A stretch of DNA of 64,000 nt from Paucidesulfovibrio longus DSM 6739 (GCF_000420485.1 NZ_ATVA01000017.1:186001-250000); one strand, 5' to 3'; counted from the stretch's first letter, positions 1 through 9,229 are shown. Notes: a model not told the origin generated them from the sequence alone. A program made the numbers and translations.

Positions 1-318
<318 letters not shown>

Positions 319-361
319 ATCATCGTTTCCTCAACGCGGACGCGGGGCCGCTCCGTCGCGG

Positions 362-835
362 CTAGAGCCGCATCATCATGGCGGTCTCGTCGCAGTCCGG
401 GAATTTGGGACAGTTCAGACAATCGGACCAGACCTTCTGCGGCAGCACGTCCTTGGGCACCTCGCGGAAGCCCAGGTGCGCGAAGAAGTCCGGCGTGTTC
501 GAGAGCACGAACACCTTGTAGAGCCCAAGCGTGACGGCCTCGCTCAGGCAGGCCTCCACCAGATCGCGGCCCAGGCCCCGGCCGCGGAAGTCGCGGGTAA
601 TGACCAGGGAGCGTACCTCGGCCAGCTCCTCCCAGCAGATGGACAGGGCGCAGCAGCCCGCCAGCCGCCCGGTTTCCTTCTCCACGACCACGAAAAAATC
701 ACGCAGGAGCGTGTAGAGCTGGTTGAAGGAGCGCGGCAGGACCAGCCCTTCCTCCTCCGGATTGTCCAGCAGCATGGCGTGCATGGGCTTGACGTCGGAA
801 ATGCGCGCCTTGCGGATGACGAACGCGTTGTCCAT
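362..835 (-). CDS. GNAT-family N-acetyltransferase (N-acetylglutamate synthase-like)
   Basis: A 157-residue single-domain GNAT acetyltransferase. The acetyl-CoA loop is seen as RDFRGRGLGRDLVEACL at about residues 83-99, after the strand LAEVRSLVITRD. The C-terminus has a cysteine cluster, CLNCPKFPDCDE. From memory, this arrangement occurs in short ArgA-like N-acetylglutamate synthases that lack the kinase-like domain, so a step in arginine synthesis is plausible but inferred. The start ATG directly abuts the TAG stop of the thioredoxin-like gene upstream (TAGATG) and has no own Shine-Dalgarno sequence. Translation is therefore probably coupled to that gene. Confidence 0.8.
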   Translation of the reverse strand: MDNAFVIRKARISDVKPMHAMLLDNPEEEGLVLPRSFNQLYTLLRDFFVVVEKETGRLAGCCALSICWEELAEVRSLVITRDFRGRGLGRDLVEACLSEAVTLGLYKVFVLSNTPDFFAHLGFREVPKDVLPQKVWSDCLNCPKFPDCDETAMMMRL

Positions 836-1381
836 CTATTTGGCCGCCGCCGCGCGCTTGATCAAAGCCGCGAGCATCTCTTTGGGGTAAAAGCCGGAGT
901 CCTCGAAGGCGATCTCGCCCTTGGCGTCGTAGAGCAGAAGCTTGGGAATGTAAACGGTGCGCAGCTCGTCGCCCACGGCGGGCTCCACCAGCAGCACCGT
1001 GGCCCCGGGCTCGTATTCCTTGAAAAACCCGCGGACAAGGTTCTTGTCCATGTCCAGGTTGAGCAGCAGCACCTCCAGCTCGTCCGGGGGGAACTGGTCG
1101 GCCAGCTCCTCGAGCACGGGCATCTCCTGCACGCAGGCCGGGCAGTTCACGGACCAGAGGCAGACGAGCACGGCCTTGCCGCGTCCCGCGGCGATGCGCT
1201 CCTTGACCTCTTCCACGTTCAGGGGCTTCAGGCTGTCGCTCCAGTGGCCCCCGGTGGAGGCGGAAGCCTCTTCCCCGGACGAGGCCGAGCCTTCCGGCGA
1301 ACCGGAGGAACAACCGGCCTGCAACGCCACCAGCAGCAGCGCCGCGACCAGCATGGATCCGAAAACGGATATTCTTTTCAT
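836..1381 (-). CDS. TlpA-like thioredoxin-fold lipoprotein
   Basis: A 181-residue exported thiol-disulfide protein. It opens with a lipoprotein signal (MKRISVFGSM, hydrophobic stretch, lipobox LQAGC), followed by a short Ser/Gly/Glu-rich linker and then the thioredoxin fold with the redox pair NCPAC in VCLWSVNCPACVQEMPVL. A cis-Pro region (VYIPKLLLYDAKG) follows. The protein should sit in the membrane facing the periplasm and reduce or oxidise partner cysteines. An in-frame extension upstream to 1516 was rejected because it would bury the signal peptide. The gene is followed without spacing by the acetyltransferase gene; the functional link is unknown. Confidence 0.85.
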   Translation of the reverse strand: MKRISVFGSMLVAALLLVALQAGCSSGSPEGSASSGEEASASTGGHWSDSLKPLNVEEVKERIAAGRGKAVLVCLWSVNCPACVQEMPVLEELADQFPPDELEVLLLNLDMDKNLVRGFFKEYEPGATVLLVEPAVGDELRTVYIPKLLLYDAKGEIAFEDSGFYPKEMLAALIKRAAAAK

Positions 1382-1543
1382 GGATACCTCGTGAATCTTG
1401 GGCGCGGTTGTATCAGAAAGCTTCCGGCCCGAAAAGGACACAGTAAGGCCCCCGGCCCCATCAGGCAAGCCCGGACCGCGAGGCGCGGACATACACGCCT
1501 GCGCGCCGGGCCACAAGCGCGCGGCGCGCGGGCGGCCTTCCGC

Positions 1544-3970
1544 CTAGTTCATCAGGCGCTTGGCCAGCTTGACCGCGCTGACCGCGTCCGTGGAGAAGCC
1601 GTGCGCGCCGATGGCCTCGGCAAAGGCTTCCGTGACCACGGCCCCGCCGATCATCACGCGCACGTCGTCCAGGCCCTGCTCCTTCAGCAGCTTGATGGTG
1701 TCCTCCATGCGCACCATGGTGGTGGTCATCAGCGCGGAAAGTCCCACGAGCTTGGCCCCCTCGGCCCTGGCCGCCTCCACGATGCGCTCGGCAGGCACGT
1801 CCTTGCCCAGGTCCACGACCTCGAAGCCGTGGTTGCGCAGCATCAGGCAGACGATGTTCTTGCCGATGTCGTGGATGTCGCCCTCCACGGTGGCCATGAC
1901 CACGCGGGGCTTGTCCTTGCCCGCGCCGTCCTTTTCCAGCAGCGGCTTGAGCAGCTTGAACGCGGTTTGAAGCGTTTCCGCGGACTGGATCAGCTGGGGC
2001 AGGAAGTATTCCTTGCGCTCATACTTTTCGCCCACCTCCATGATCGCCGGGATGAGCCGGCCGTCCACCAGGGAAAAAGGCTCCGCGCCCTTGTCCAGCT
2101 CGGCCTGCACCAGGGCGGTGATGCGGTTCAGCTCGCCCCGGACCACGGCCGCGTGCAGCGGGTCCGCGTCCGGCACGCTGCCCGCGCCGCCTCCGGCCGA
2201 CCCGGCGGAGCCCGCTGCCGGAGCGCCGCCGCCCGCGGGCTTCCACTCGGCGTAGCCCGCGATGAAGCGCCCGGCCTGGGGGTCGCGGTTCAGCAGCACC
2301 TCGGACGCGGCCAGGGCCTCGCGCAGACGCGCCGAGCCGGGGTTGGCGATGAACGAGGCCAGCCCGGAACAGAGACACATGCCCAGGAAGGTGGAGTTGA
2401 GCAGCTCGCGCGCGGGCAGGCCGAAGGAGATGTTGGAAAGTCCCAGGGTCGTGGCCAGCCCCAGCTTTTCCGTGCAGTAGCGGATGGTCTCCAGGGTGGC
2501 GCGGGCCGCTTCCGGCTTGGAGGAAACCGTCAGGGCTAGGCCGTCCACAACGGCGAGGCGGCGCGGCACGCCCAGGGACTCGGCCTCGTCGAGCATCTCC
2601 TCGATGATGGCGATGCGCTCGGCAGCGGTCACGGGGAGCTTGCGGCCCTTGATGGGCAGCAGGATGAACGGTGCGCCGAACCGGGCGCAGAGCGGTCCCA
2701 GCTCGGCCATGCGGCCCGGATCGCCGCTGATGGAGTTGACCAGGGGCGAGCCCGGATAGCTCCAGAGCGCCTCGGCCACGGCCGCCGGGTTGGAGGAGTC
2801 GATGCACAGGGGCGTGGTGAAGCGGCCCACCAGGGTCTTGACCAGTCCGGGCAGGGTCACGGTCTCGTCCACCATGGCCGCGCCCACGTTCACGTCCAGC
2901 ACGGGCGCGCCCAGCTCGATCTGCTCCGAGGCGAGGCGCAGGGCCTCGTCCTGGAGCCCCTGCTGCAACTCGGCGATGAGCTGCTGCTTGCCCGTGGGGT
3001 TGATGCGCTCGCCGATGAGCACTGCGGGGTGGCCGCCGCCCAGGGGCACGCCCGCCCCGCGCGAGGTCAGGACCACGGCGCGGTCCTCCGGCTCCGGGCG
3101 GTTCCAGGCGCGGCCCGCGCAGCGCGAATGCAGCGCGCGGATGTGGTCCGGCCCGGTGCCGCAGCAGCCCCCGGCGAACTTGGCGCCCAGCTCGAAGAAG
3201 CGCGCGGACTGCTCGGCAAAGACGTCCGGCCCCAGGCGGAACACGGTCTTGCCGTCCGCGTCCAGCTCGGGCAGGCCCGCGTTGGCCGCGACGTAGAGCG
3301 GGGTGGAAAGCCGCCGCAGCATGGACTCGACCACGCCCGCGAGCTGTTCCGGCCCGGCCGAACAGTTGGTGGCCACGAGGTCCGCGCCCATGTTCTGCAT
3401 GGTGTCGATGAAGTGCAGGGGGGCGGTGCCGGTGAGGCTGTTGGCCCCCTCGAAGGTCATGGACACGCCCACGGGCAGGTCGCAGACCTCGCGGGCCGCG
3501 ATGACCACGGCGCGCGCCTCGGCCAGATCGAAATGCGTTTCGCCGAGAATCAGGTCGGCCCCGCCGTCCACGCAGCCCTTGATCTGCTGCTTGAAGACCT
3601 CCACCAGCTCACGGAAGGTCAGCTCGCCCAGCGGCTCGCAGAAATGCCCGGTGGGTCCGATGCTGGCGGCCACGAAGGCGTTGTCCCCGGCGGCCTTCCG
3701 GGCCAGGGCGCACATGGCCCGGTTCAGCTCGTAGGCGTCGGCGTCCAGGCCGAGCTTGAGCCGCGAGCCGCCGAAGGTGTTCGTGGTCAGGATTTCGGCT
3801 CCGGCGGCGAGATAATCGCGATGCACCTGGAGCACCGGGTCGGGAGTCTTCAGGCCGAACAGCTCCGGCGACATGCCTGCGGGCAGCCCGCGCTGCTGGA
3901 GCAGCGTTCCGTAGCCGCCGTCGAAGAAATGCACCTTGTCGTCGTTGAGAAGCTTGCGAAAGTCCGGCAT
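1544..3970 (-). CDS. metH: Cobalamin-dependent methionine synthase, short form
   Basis: An 808-residue methyltransferase that makes methionine from homocysteine and methyl-tetrahydrofolate through B12. The order is: homocysteine/zinc barrel (residues about 1-290, with TNCSAGPEQL and the zinc pair GGCCGTGPDHI), pterin-binding barrel (about 315-575, with LIGERINPTGKQQL), a Gly/Ala/Ser-rich linker, a B12 cap helix bundle, and a B12-binding Rossmann domain with VEGDIHDIGKNIV (the DxHxxG ligand loop). The protein ends after this domain, so the AdoMet-dependent reactivation domain of the roughly 1200-residue enzymes is absent. Its promoter is overlaid by a palindrome at 4083-4108. The next gene downstream is 162 bases away. 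Confidence 0.96.
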   Translation of the reverse strand: MPDFRKLLNDDKVHFFDGGYGTLLQQRGLPAGMSPELFGLKTPDPVLQVHRDYLAAGAEILTTNTFGGSRLKLGLDADAYELNRAMCALARKAAGDNAFVAASIGPTGHFCEPLGELTFRELVEVFKQQIKGCVDGGADLILGETHFDLAEARAVVIAAREVCDLPVGVSMTFEGANSLTGTAPLHFIDTMQNMGADLVATNCSAGPEQLAGVVESMLRRLSTPLYVAANAGLPELDADGKTVFRLGPDVFAEQSARFFELGAKFAGGCCGTGPDHIRALHSRCAGRAWNRPEPEDRAVVLTSRGAGVPLGGGHPAVLIGERINPTGKQQLIAELQQGLQDEALRLASEQIELGAPVLDVNVGAAMVDETVTLPGLVKTLVGRFTTPLCIDSSNPAAVAEALWSYPGSPLVNSISGDPGRMAELGPLCARFGAPFILLPIKGRKLPVTAAERIAIIEEMLDEAESLGVPRRLAVVDGLALTVSSKPEAARATLETIRYCTEKLGLATTLGLSNISFGLPARELLNSTFLGMCLCSGLASFIANPGSARLREALAASEVLLNRDPQAGRFIAGYAEWKPAGGGAPAAGSAGSAGGGAGSVPDADPLHAAVVRGELNRITALVQAELDKGAEPFSLVDGRLIPAIMEVGEKYERKEYFLPQLIQSAETLQTAFKLLKPLLEKDGAGKDKPRVVMATVEGDIHDIGKNIVCLMLRNHGFEVVDLGKDVPAERIVEAARAEGAKLVGLSALMTTTMVRMEDTIKLLKEQGLDDVRVMIGGAVVTEAFAEAIGAHGFSTDAVSAVKLAKRLMN

Positions 3971-4320
3971 CTGAATCTCCCGGCGGCGGTTGCCGCCTCA
4001 CCCGGTTCCGGTCCTGGTCCGGGGCTTGGTCGGCGCGGGCGTGCGAGGCCCGCGCATGATTGTCGCGTGCGTTTCCTGCGTTCCTATATCAAGACATCTC
4101 AATATAGGCAACGTTGAATTGGCCCGACTGGCACGCGGCGCGAATTCCGGGTAGGGTACCATTCCGGCGGCCTCCCTGCCGCCTCCGGACCGACCGAGCA
4201 AGGCGCTCCGGAAGGCCTCGGAGGGCACAGGTTGAAAAACATACCCGAAAGGTATACCGTGTGCATTTGACCGCCATTGAACACCACACGGCGATGCTTT
4301 CGCCGGAAGAACATCCAGAC
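3971..4320. other. Divergent intergenic region metH / rpoH
   Basis: About 350 bases without a gene. It holds the leftward metH promoter and its palindromic operator (4083-4111). The remainder, toward rpoH, is G+C-rich sequence with short in-frame GTG and ATG codons that lack ribosome-binding sites. No convincing rpoH promoter or riboswitch could be read. A possible -35-like TTGAAA lies at about 4236 but has no well-spaced -10. Confidence 0.6.
4083..4111 (-). promoter_or_regulatory. metH promoter with overlapping palindromic operator
   Basis: On the minus strand a -35 element TTGCCT (4106-4111) and a -10 element TATAGG (4083-4088) are separated by exactly 17 bases. A 26-bp imperfect palindrome (4083-4108) covers the space from the -10 to the first half of the -35. 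Its outer arms CCTATAT and ATATAGG pair perfectly, inner bases AGA and TCT also pair, and 10 of 13 positions match in all. A repressor bound here would block metH. Known SahR (ArsR-family, S-adenosylhomocysteine-responsive) control of methionine genes in Desulfovibrionales is a good candidate, by inference. Confidence 0.65.
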
Positions 4321-5334
4321 ATGAAACCGGACACCACTTCCCAGCCGGATGTCGACCAGGCGTCGGTGAATAAAGCCGAAGCCGGAGACGCCAAGATTGC
4401 CAGCAGCGAAAAGCCCGACAAGGCCGAAGGCTTCATGCTGCCCGCCCTCAAGGACAAGCGCTCCGGCCAGGTGGTGCCCAGCGACCCGCTCCAGCTCTAC
4501 CTGCGCGAGATTTCGCGCTTCCCCATGCTCAAGCCGGAAGAGGAGCAGGAGCTGGCCCAGCGCGTGCGCGAAAACGGCGACCAGGACGCGGCCTTCCGCC
4601 TCGTTTCCTCCCACCTGCGCCTCGTGGTCAAGATCGCCATGGAATTCCAGCGCCGCTGGATGCAGAACGTGCTCGACCTGATCCAGGAGGGCAACGTGGG
4701 CCTGATGAAGGCCGTGAACAAGTTCGACCCGGACAAGGGCATCAAGTTTTCCTATTACGCGGCCTTCTGGATCAAGGCGTACATCCTCAAGTACATCATG
4801 GACAACTGGCGCATGGTCAAGATCGGGACCACCCAGACCCAGCGCAAGCTCTTCTACAACCTGAACAAGGAACGGCAGCGGCTGCTCTCGCTCGGGTTCA
4901 ACCCGACCACGGAGGCCCTTTCCGAATCCCTGAACGTCAGCGAGTCCGAGATCGTGGAGATGGACCAGCGCCTTTCGCGCGGCGACATGTCCCTGGACAT
5001 GCCCATGAGCGACGACACGGACTCCACCCGGCTCGACTTTCTGCCCTCCCTGGCCCCCGGCGTGGAGGAAACCCTTTCCGACAATCAGATTTCCTCCATC
5101 CTGCTCAAGAATCTCAAGGCCATCGAGCACGATCTCAACGACAAGGAACTGGCCATTCTCAACGAGCGCCTGCTTTCGGACTCCCCCGTGACCCTGCGGG
5201 AGATCGGCGAGCGCTTCGGGGTCACGCGGGAGCGCGTGCGCCAGATCGAGGCGAGGCTGCTGCAGAAGATCCGGCAGCATCTGGAAGAAACGGTGGACGA
5301 TTTTTCCGTGGAGTGGATCAACAAAGATGAATGA
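4321..5334 (+). CDS. rpoH: RNA polymerase heat-shock-type sigma factor (RpoH-like)
   Basis: A 337-residue sigma-70-family factor without the long region 1.1 of housekeeping RpoD. Region 1.2/2.1 begins around residue 55 (DPLQLYLREISRFPML). Region 2 shows NVLDLIQEGNVGLMKAVNKF and FSYYAAFWIKAYILKYIMDN, followed directly by QRKLFYNL, which corresponds to the RpoH box QRKLFFNL. Region 4 has LREIGERFGVTRERVRQIEAR. The ATG at 4321 was preferred over in-frame ATG 4294 and GTG 4261 because GGAAG lies upstream at proper distance and the longer N-terminus looks non-coding. It would direct transcription of heat-shock and protein-quality genes. The next gene overlaps its end by 8 bases. Confidence 0.88.
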   Translation: MKPDTTSQPDVDQASVNKAEAGDAKIASSEKPDKAEGFMLPALKDKRSGQVVPSDPLQLYLREISRFPMLKPEEEQELAQRVRENGDQDAAFRLVSSHLRLVVKIAMEFQRRWMQNVLDLIQEGNVGLMKAVNKFDPDKGIKFSYYAAFWIKAYILKYIMDNWRMVKIGTTQTQRKLFYNLNKERQRLLSLGFNPTTEALSESLNVSESEIVEMDQRLSRGDMSLDMPMSDDTDSTRLDFLPSLAPGVEETLSDNQISSILLKNLKAIEHDLNDKELAILNERLLSDSPVTLREIGERFGVTRERVRQIEARLLQKIRQHLEETVDDFSVEWINKDE

Positions 5335-6082
5335 CAAGCTCATTGCCCTGAAGAAACAGTCCTGCAGGCTGGCCCGCCAGCACAACCTGCCCTCCTTCTA
5401 CAGCGACTTCGCCGAGGAGGCCGACTTCTCTTCCGACCTGTTCTTCAACAACCAGGCCCTGCTCAAGCTCCAGGAAGACTCCGTCGCCTTCTTCTACGAC
5501 GACTACATGTTCGGCATCGAGCATTCCAAGCGCCTGGCCCAGGACGCCTGCACCATCCTGCTGGCCTGGGACAACGGCCTGACCAGCCAGGCCTCCCGGC
5601 GCACCGGGCTGCTGGCCCAGGTCGCGGCCATGATCCGCGACATCGAATGCTCCGACGGCGAATCCGACCGCAGCCAGGGCTCGGCCCTGTCCCTGCTGGA
5701 CGGCTGCCCGCTCTCCCCGGAGGAAAAGCGGCTCGTGACCCGCGCCTGCACCTGCCGCACCCGCCCGGACCCGGCGGAGATGCCCGAAGGCAGCGAGCTG
5801 CGCGCCCTGAGCTTCAGCCTGCACGACGCCTACTGGTTCCGCTTCGGGCCGGACATCTTCTCCACCGTCATGTGGATCTACTGCGACTACACCACCCTGA
5901 GCCTGCCCGAACTGGTGGACCAGTTCGAAAAGGGCGTGGACGCCGCGCGCTACGCCTCGGACGGATTCCTCACCGAGCCGGGCAGGAAGTACGGCCCGGA
6001 GATCCTTCAGGCCGGAGTGGAGCAGGGCGAGCTCATGCTCAAGCTGCTGCGCGAGGCCGCGGGCATGGAAGAGGGACGCTGA
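5327..6082 (+). CDS. Unknown protein with degenerate HD-like helical core, coupled to rpoH
   Basis: A 251-residue soluble protein that I do not recognise as a named family. The segment EHSKRLAQDACTILLAWDNG followed by LLAQVAAMIRDIE has the spacing of an HD-phosphohydrolase core (H... then HD). The expected HDxG is RDIE here, so the metal site is incomplete. No signal peptide or membrane segment is visible, and the C-terminal third is helical. The start overlaps the last three codons of rpoH, which implies coupled synthesis and a possible role with the sigma factor or its regulon. That role is inference from position only. Confidence 0.7.
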   Translation: MNDKLIALKKQSCRLARQHNLPSFYSDFAEEADFSSDLFFNNQALLKLQEDSVAFFYDDYMFGIEHSKRLAQDACTILLAWDNGLTSQASRRTGLLAQVAAMIRDIECSDGESDRSQGSALSLLDGCPLSPEEKRLVTRACTCRTRPDPAEMPEGSELRALSFSLHDAYWFRFGPDIFSTVMWIYCDYTTLSLPELVDQFEKGVDAARYASDGFLTEPGRKYGPEILQAGVEQGELMLKLLREAAGMEEGR

Positions 6083-6130
6083 CACGGCCTCCGGACCACA
6101 CCAACAACGCATCCACACGGAGCGCACCGC

Positions 6131-7927
6131 ATGAGCATTTTCGCAGCCCGAAAGAACATTTCCGCAGACCGCGACTCCGGGAGATGCCGCACGGGCGCGC
6201 TCCTGGCTGGCCTGATCTGCCTCGCCTGCCTGGCCGTCCTGGCCGGGTGCGCCGCGCATCCCTCGACGCGGACCGCGCCCCCGGCCTCCGTCCCCCTGAG
6301 CCCGGAAGCCCAGCGCACCTACGACTACCTGCTCTTCCAGGATCAGCGCTCCGCGCTGGAGCGGCTCGCCCGGCTCGGACAGGACATGACCGAGGAGCAG
6401 TACGCCGAGGCCATGGAGATCCAGAAGCGCGCGGCCCAGGCCGCGGACCGGCTCCTCGCCGAGCAGCCTTCCCCGGAACTCTACGGCGAAAAGGCCTCCC
6501 TCTATTTCAATTCGGACCAGCTCTCCGAAGCCCGCTCCATCCTGGACGCGGGACTGGCCAAGTTTCCCAACGACCGCGACCTCGTGAGCATGCTCGCCAG
6601 CGCCTACCTGCTGGAAGGCAACACCAAGAGCGCGGCCCTGCTCCTGGAAGCATACCTCTACAGCGCGCCCGAAGACCACGAAATGCGCAAGCGCCTCGCC
6701 GGGGTGCTCATCGACTCCCAGGATTTCGCCAAGGGGCTCGACCAGATCAACATCATCCCCAAAAAGGAGCGGGACAAGGTCGCCCTCTACCTCCAGGCCA
6801 GGGCCGAGTCCCGCCTGGGCAAGCGCCGGCAGGCGCTGGCGACCCTGGACCAGACCCTCAAGCTCGACCCGGACTACTATGAAGCCTGGGCCGAGGTGGC
6901 CTACCTGCGCGAGCTGGAAAACGACCTGCCCGGCGCGATCAAGGCGTACAAGCGCCTGCTCGACCTGGGCGGCCCGGAAGAAGAGATCCGCATCCGGCTC
7001 GTGACCCTGCTGCTCAAACTGAACAGCGTGGACCAGGCGCTCAAGGTCGCCATGGAAGGCCCCACGGAGAAATCCTACCTTCTCTCGGCCTCCAGCGCCT
7101 TCCTCAATCAGGGCTTCCCGGCCCAGGCATCGGCCGTGCTGGACACCCTGGGCGGGTTCGACCCCGTGCCCACGGAATACTTCTTCTACAAGGCCGTGAT
7201 CGCCTTCGAGGCGGAGGAGGACGTGGAAAAGGCCCTGGAATACCTGGACCAGGTGCCCACGGACGACGACCGCTACGACGAGGCCCTGGAATTCCGCATC
7301 CAGATCCTGCACGGCCTGGAACGGCCCGAAGACGTGCTCAAGCTCATCCGCGAGGGCCAGGCCAAGTTTCCGGACAAGCTCGGATTCTACCAGATGGAAT
7401 CCGAGTACTGGCTCAGCCGCGAAGACGAGCAGCAGGCCCTGGGCGCGCTGGAGCGCGGGCTGGCCCGCAGGCCGGACAACCCGGACCTGCTCTACCGCTA
7501 CGGAGCGCTGCTCGACCGTACGGGCCAGCGGGAAAAGGGTCTGCAGATCATGGAGCGGATCATCAAGAGCGACCCGCAGCACGCGGACGCCCTGAACTAC
7601 ATCGGCTACACCCTGGCCGAGGAGGGCCGCGACCTCCAGCGCGCCCTGGTGCTCGTCGAAAACGCCCTGCTCCAGGAGCCGGACAACGGCTACATCATCG
7701 ACTCCCTGGCCTGGGTGCACCTCAAGTCCGGCCATCTGGACAAGGCCTGGGAGCAGATTCAGCGCGCCGTGCGCGAGGTGCCCAAGGATCCCACCATCTG
7801 GGAGCACTACGGGGACATCGCCAAGGCCCTCGGCAAGAAGGTCTCCGCCCTGGAAGGCTACCGCAAGGCCATCCAGTACGGATCGGAAGAGGTTGACCGC
7901 ATCAAGGACAAGATTAAGTCTTTATGA
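6131..7927 (+). CDS. TPR-repeat lipoprotein
   Basis: A 598-residue secreted lipoprotein. The N-terminus has a basic region, a hydrophobic stretch and the lipobox LAGC near residue 40. The remainder consists of tetratricopeptide repeats, readable for instance at residues about 225-290 (ALATLDQTLKLDPDYYEAW, then a second unit) and about 430-580. The architecture resembles outer-membrane TPR lipoproteins that scaffold envelope assembly; the exact partner is unknown. GGAG lies eight bases before the ATG. Its stop overlaps the start of the next lipoprotein gene (ATGA), so both are likely made together. Confidence 0.88.
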   Translation: MSIFAARKNISADRDSGRCRTGALLAGLICLACLAVLAGCAAHPSTRTAPPASVPLSPEAQRTYDYLLFQDQRSALERLARLGQDMTEEQYAEAMEIQKRAAQAADRLLAEQPSPELYGEKASLYFNSDQLSEARSILDAGLAKFPNDRDLVSMLASAYLLEGNTKSAALLLEAYLYSAPEDHEMRKRLAGVLIDSQDFAKGLDQINIIPKKERDKVALYLQARAESRLGKRRQALATLDQTLKLDPDYYEAWAEVAYLRELENDLPGAIKAYKRLLDLGGPEEEIRIRLVTLLLKLNSVDQALKVAMEGPTEKSYLLSASSAFLNQGFPAQASAVLDTLGGFDPVPTEYFFYKAVIAFEAEEDVEKALEYLDQVPTDDDRYDEALEFRIQILHGLERPEDVLKLIREGQAKFPDKLGFYQMESEYWLSREDEQQALGALERGLARRPDNPDLLYRYGALLDRTGQREKGLQIMERIIKSDPQHADALNYIGYTLAEEGRDLQRALVLVENALLQEPDNGYIIDSLAWVHLKSGHLDKAWEQIQRAVREVPKDPTIWEHYGDIAKALGKKVSALEGYRKAIQYGSEEVDRIKDKIKSL

Positions 7928-8898
7928 TCGACGCGCCCCGTTCCCGCCCGGCCGCCCTGCTCGCCTGGGCCGCGCTTTTCTGCGTCCTGTCCGGCCTTCT
8001 GGGCGGCTGCGCCAAGAGGCCCCTGCCCGACTACGGCTTCGCGCCGCAGACCTGGAACGTCTTCAACGCGCACTACCGGGTTCGCCCGCAGGCTCCGGCC
8101 TTCGCGGTCTCCACCAGCCTGGCCTGGAGCTCGGGCAAGAAGAGCGCGCGCATCCTCATCGATCTCTGGGGCGCCTTTTCCCACGCGGACATGCCCGACG
8201 GCGGCGCGGGCAGCGGCGCGATCATCCGCATGGATGCCTGGTCCAACCTGGGCGGCAGCCTCTGCAACCTGCGCGAGGGCACGGATGGCCTGGCCGCGCT
8301 CTACCCGGACCAGCTCAAGGCCTACACCCACTCCGACCCGGTCATCGGCGCGCGCCTGCTCGGCCTGCCCTTTCCCTTTTCCCTGGCCGACTTCGCGGCC
8401 CTGCTCTACGGCGACTTCACGGACCTCGTGCCCGAACGCTACGACGCGGTGGAAGCCCTGCCCAAGGGCGGCTATCGCTACACCTTCCGCACGGGCCGGG
8501 TGCGCAGCCTGAGCCTGGACAAGGCGGCCCGGCCCCTGGCCATGTCCGGCCAGACCAGCGTGCCGGAGGAATACCGCGAAAAGCTCGGCGGCCTCTGGAG
8601 CATTGATTTTTCCAACTATCCGGACAGCGCCGCGCCCGCTCCCGCAGACCCGGCCCAGCCGGAAAAGGCCCGCGCGCCCATGGCCGAACGCCTTTTCCTG
8701 ACCCTTCCGGGCGACAACCGCGGCAGCTTGCGCATCCAGTCGCGAGAGCTTAAACTTGACGAATGGCCGGACAAGGCCATGACCCTGAACCTGCCCGAAG
8801 GGGTCGAGGTCCGCGCCCTGGACGGCGCGCCCAGAGACTGGACCACCGGGCGGCCCGAAGGCGAAGAGCCGATGCCGGGCGACAATGACCAACCATAG
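7924..8898 (+). CDS. Lipoprotein, LolB-like candidate
   Basis: A 324-residue lipoprotein with lipobox LGGC at about residue 29. The mature part starts with a stretch like the opening of LolB proteins (a variable region, then a domain that begins as an exported beta-rich shell: FAVSTSLAWSSGKKSARILIDLWG). Hydrophobic and aromatic residues are spread evenly through it, consistent with a barrel that holds lipid. Assignment as the outer-membrane lipoprotein receptor LolB is only suggested, because no diagnostic motif is certain and the C-terminal 90 residues are proline- and acid-rich. It overlaps the TPR lipoprotein gene by four bases. Confidence 0.6.
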   Translation: MIDAPRSRPAALLAWAALFCVLSGLLGGCAKRPLPDYGFAPQTWNVFNAHYRVRPQAPAFAVSTSLAWSSGKKSARILIDLWGAFSHADMPDGGAGSGAIIRMDAWSNLGGSLCNLREGTDGLAALYPDQLKAYTHSDPVIGARLLGLPFPFSLADFAALLYGDFTDLVPERYDAVEALPKGGYRYTFRTGRVRSLSLDKAARPLAMSGQTSVPEEYREKLGGLWSIDFSNYPDSAAPAPADPAQPEKARAPMAERLFLTLPGDNRGSLRIQSRELKLDEWPDKAMTLNLPEGVEVRALDGAPRDWTTGRPEGEEPMPGDNDQP

Positions 8899-8914
8899 CC
8901 GAATCGGAGCGAAG

Positions 8915-9229
8915 ATGTCCGAAACGACCCAGGAAAATACCTCCCGAACCAGCTACCCCATTCCCGGTCCCGAACCGGGGCTGATCGAAAATTTCCTGCT
9001 GGGACTGCGCGTTGTCTGGCGCGAGAGCGGGAAGGCGCTCTCCGGCCTGCTGCACCGCTACGAGCGGCGCGCGCTTGCCAAGCGGCTCGATGAAGAGTAC
9101 TGCCGCCTGGGCCGCATCCAGGCCGGGCACGACGCCGAAACCAGCCGGGCGCTGGTCATGGGCCAGATCGGCCTGCTCCGGGACGAAATCGACGCCCTGG
9201 ACCAGGAACGCAAGAACCAGGCCGCCTGA
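8915..9229 (+). CDS. Small conserved-looking protein, coiled-coil
   Basis: A 104-residue protein of unknown function. After a polar N-terminus it has one amphipathic to moderately hydrophobic helix (LIENFLLGLRVVWRESGKAL), then charged helices likely to form a coiled coil (LAKRLDEEYCRLGRIQAG, LLRDEIDALDQERKN). No catalytic motif is visible. An in-frame ATG at 8885 inside the previous gene has no ribosome site, whereas ATG 8915 has GGAG five bases upstream, so 8915 was chosen. It lies between the lipoprotein genes and rpiB in one rightward run. Confidence 0.65.
   Translation: MSETTQENTSRTSYPIPGPEPGLIENFLLGLRVVWRESGKALSGLLHRYERRALAKRLDEEYCRLGRIQAGHDAETSRALVMGQIGLLRDEIDALDQERKNQAA

Noticed and set aside
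4114-4320. Longer N-terminus of RpoH from upstream in-frame starts
   Set aside because: No ribosome site at 4114, 4261 or 4294; the added residues are Arg/Pro-rich like non-coding G+C-rich sequence.
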